Below are positions 62,982-64,000 of a stretch of DNA of 64,000 nt, one piece after another (within the stretch, counting starts at the first letter, position 1; each line of letters opens with the position of its first letter). Under the pieces are notes generated by a model. That model ran no database searches and was not told the DNA's origin. It saw only the letters and a program-made list of their open reading frames with translations. Source of the stretch: UBA1858 sp045105615 (GTDB lineage Bacteria > Pseudomonadota > Gammaproteobacteria > UBA4575). Made by a program: the position numbers and the translations under genes. The DNA is taken from NCBI GenBank assembly GCA_045105615.1, contig JBGCDS010000002.1, forward strand, positions 17,005 through 81,004, read 5' to 3'.

Positions 62982-64000
62982 ATGAAGAAAATACTAGTCA
63001 ACGTTAGATACTTCATAGCGCCTTTGCTAATACTCTCAGCGATATTTGGTGTATTGGCTGGCGGCCCATGGGTATGGACAGGTGTCGCATTATTAGGTGT
63101 AGGAATAATTATCGATACATTAACGCGAAAACAAACCCCGGGTGCTGGTTATGATGAAGCCGGCAATACATATGCTGTGCCAGGATTACAAAATGGTGTG
63201 ATGTATGGAATGTTAGGTGCCTTCGCACTTTTACAAATAGTCCTAGCCTGGCGTGTATGGGAATACGTCAATGGAGTACCTATTGGTGAATCAACCCTTC
63301 TAGGATTTGCTATACAAAGTGGTATCAGCGGAAATCAACTTATTGGCGCATGCCTGTCTAGTGGAATATTTGCGGGTATAGGTATCATATACGGGCATGA
63401 ACTTGCACATACTAAGGGCTTTAGTTTCGTGATTGCACGTTGGATGATGGCGCTAAGTGGTAAAGCACACTTTTGTTACGCACATGTATACAACCATCAT
63501 TTAGAGCTAGGACATAAAGATGATCCTGCAACGGCACCACGTGGACGTAGCCTTTATGCACACTTTCCACTCTCTGGTTTAGGCCAAAGTAAATTCCTAT
63601 TCAATATGGAAAAGCAGCGCCTAGAACGCCTAAATAAACCTTTCTTAACTTGGCAAAATCGCTGGATTCGTGGATACGCCATGAGCTTGCCAACGGTATT
63701 ACTTTTTTGGTTCGCTGGAGGATGGATTGGTATGGCCGCACTAGGTGCACTTTGGGTGATCGCTAACTTCGAACTAGAAGCATTAAACTACTTAGAGCAC
63801 TACGGTTTAATTCGAGAAAAAGGCCAACCGATTGATTATCGCCATAGCTGGGATAATAACACTGCCTTTACTAGCTGGTTCTTTATCGAAATTGGTAGAC
63901 AAGCAGATCATCATGATCGTGGCGAAACACACTTCTGGGAACTGGACGAAGTTGGCGCACCAAACTGTGGTCGCGGTTACTTTTCTTTGTTTGCATTAAC
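62982..64000 (+). CDS. AlkB-like membrane non-haem diiron monooxygenase (3'-truncated)
   Basis: Membrane hydroxylase of the alkane 1-monooxygenase/XylM family; 339 codons are present before the window ends. ATG 62982 follows AAAGGAG. Several N-terminal membrane helices are visible. Histidine motifs: HELAHTKG, then AHFCYAHVYNHHLELG, LNYLEHYGLI and EIGRQADHHDRGE. Compared with AlkB LQRHSDHH, the first His of the third box is Gln, and in the second box Glu becomes Ala and Gly becomes Asn (compare EHVYGHH). It could oxidise alkanes or aromatic methyl groups; the substrate is not told by the sequence. No rubredoxin gene lies within the window. Confidence 0.85.
   Translation, partial: MKKILVNVRYFIAPLLILSAIFGVLAGGPWVWTGVALLGVGIIIDTLTRKQTPGAGYDEAGNTYAVPGLQNGVMYGMLGAFALLQIVLAWRVWEYVNGVPIGESTLLGFAIQSGISGNQLIGACLSSGIFAGIGIIYGHELAHTKGFSFVIARWMMALSGKAHFCYAHVYNHHLELGHKDDPATAPRGRSLYAHFPLSGLGQSKFLFNMEKQRLERLNKPFLTWQNRWIRGYAMSLPTVLLFWFAGGWIGMAALGALWVIANFELEALNYLEHYGLIREKGQPIDYRHSWDNNTAFTSWFFIEIGRQADHHDRGETHFWELDEVGAPNCGRGYFSLFAL

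Noticed and set aside
1..64000. CRISPR array, insertion sequence, prophage, or integron
   Set aside because: No direct-repeat arrays, transposase or integrase genes, or phage structural genes were recognised.

Overview
The window is a chromosomal segment of a low-GC gammaproteobacterium. The evidence is the ribH-nusB-thiL-pgpA gene order, a complete gspC-to-gspN type II secretion operon, bacterial-type tRNAs with encoded CCA, and close matches to E. coli DusA, YadGH, YbiT, TypA, DbpA and Kbp. No phage, insertion sequence or CRISPR array is visible. A genus cannot be named from the sequence. An AlkB-like hydroxylase at the right edge and a PEP-CTERM-type protein suggest a free-living aquatic bacterium, which is inference.

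Layout. 1-2340: riboflavin, antitermination, thiamine and phospholipid genes in tight overlap. 2466-8618: a five-gene operon of a HEAT-repeat Ser/Thr kinase, two PilT/PilU-type retraction ATPases, a membrane-anchored retropepsin-like protease and a class III cyclase fused to an FHA domain. 8710-10246: gltX and tRNA-Ala. 10266-13529: an HxlR regulator, then an exbB-exbD-exbD-tonB energy-transduction operon. 13716-14377: two small arginine-rich paralogues; a third lies at 42889-43137. 14374-25529: the type II secretion operon on the minus strand. 25733-28212: tRNA-Glu, a PEP-CTERM-type exported protein and two small glycosyltransferase-family proteins. 28201-35737: dusA, a divergent aat, an M17 peptidase, yadGH, an ExeA-type ATPase with an FHA domain, fur and a small exported protein. 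35780-35971: a probable unannotated minus-strand small RNA. 36279-41902: a chaperone-usher pilus locus, with chaperone and usher on plus and four candidate subunits on minus. 42444-46758: a small unknown gene, the third arginine-rich protein, a c-di-GMP phosphodiesterase candidate and typA. 47110-54915: rhlE with a structured leader, a YgjP-type metallopeptidase, dbpA, a SulP transporter, ybiT and a methyltransferase-like gene. 54916-62652: cheD and an HDOD gene, an ETHE1-like hydrolase, a winged-helix-like protein behind a perfect palindrome, membrane and envelope genes (YdjM-like, DUF937, Kbp, LpxR-like) and a DUF2452-like gene. 62742-64000: a promoter region dense in TGTACA palindromes, then an AlkB-like monooxygenase cut by the window end.

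Cell-envelope traffic is the common thread: secretion, pilus retraction, pilus assembly and TonB energy transduction. A Ser/Thr kinase and two FHA proteins may link some of these machines. The points most worth a second look are the kinase/PilT/retropepsin/cyclase operon, the three-member arginine-rich family, the putative small RNA, the split-strand pilus locus, and the TGTACA-controlled AlkB homologue in which one conserved histidine is glutamine.
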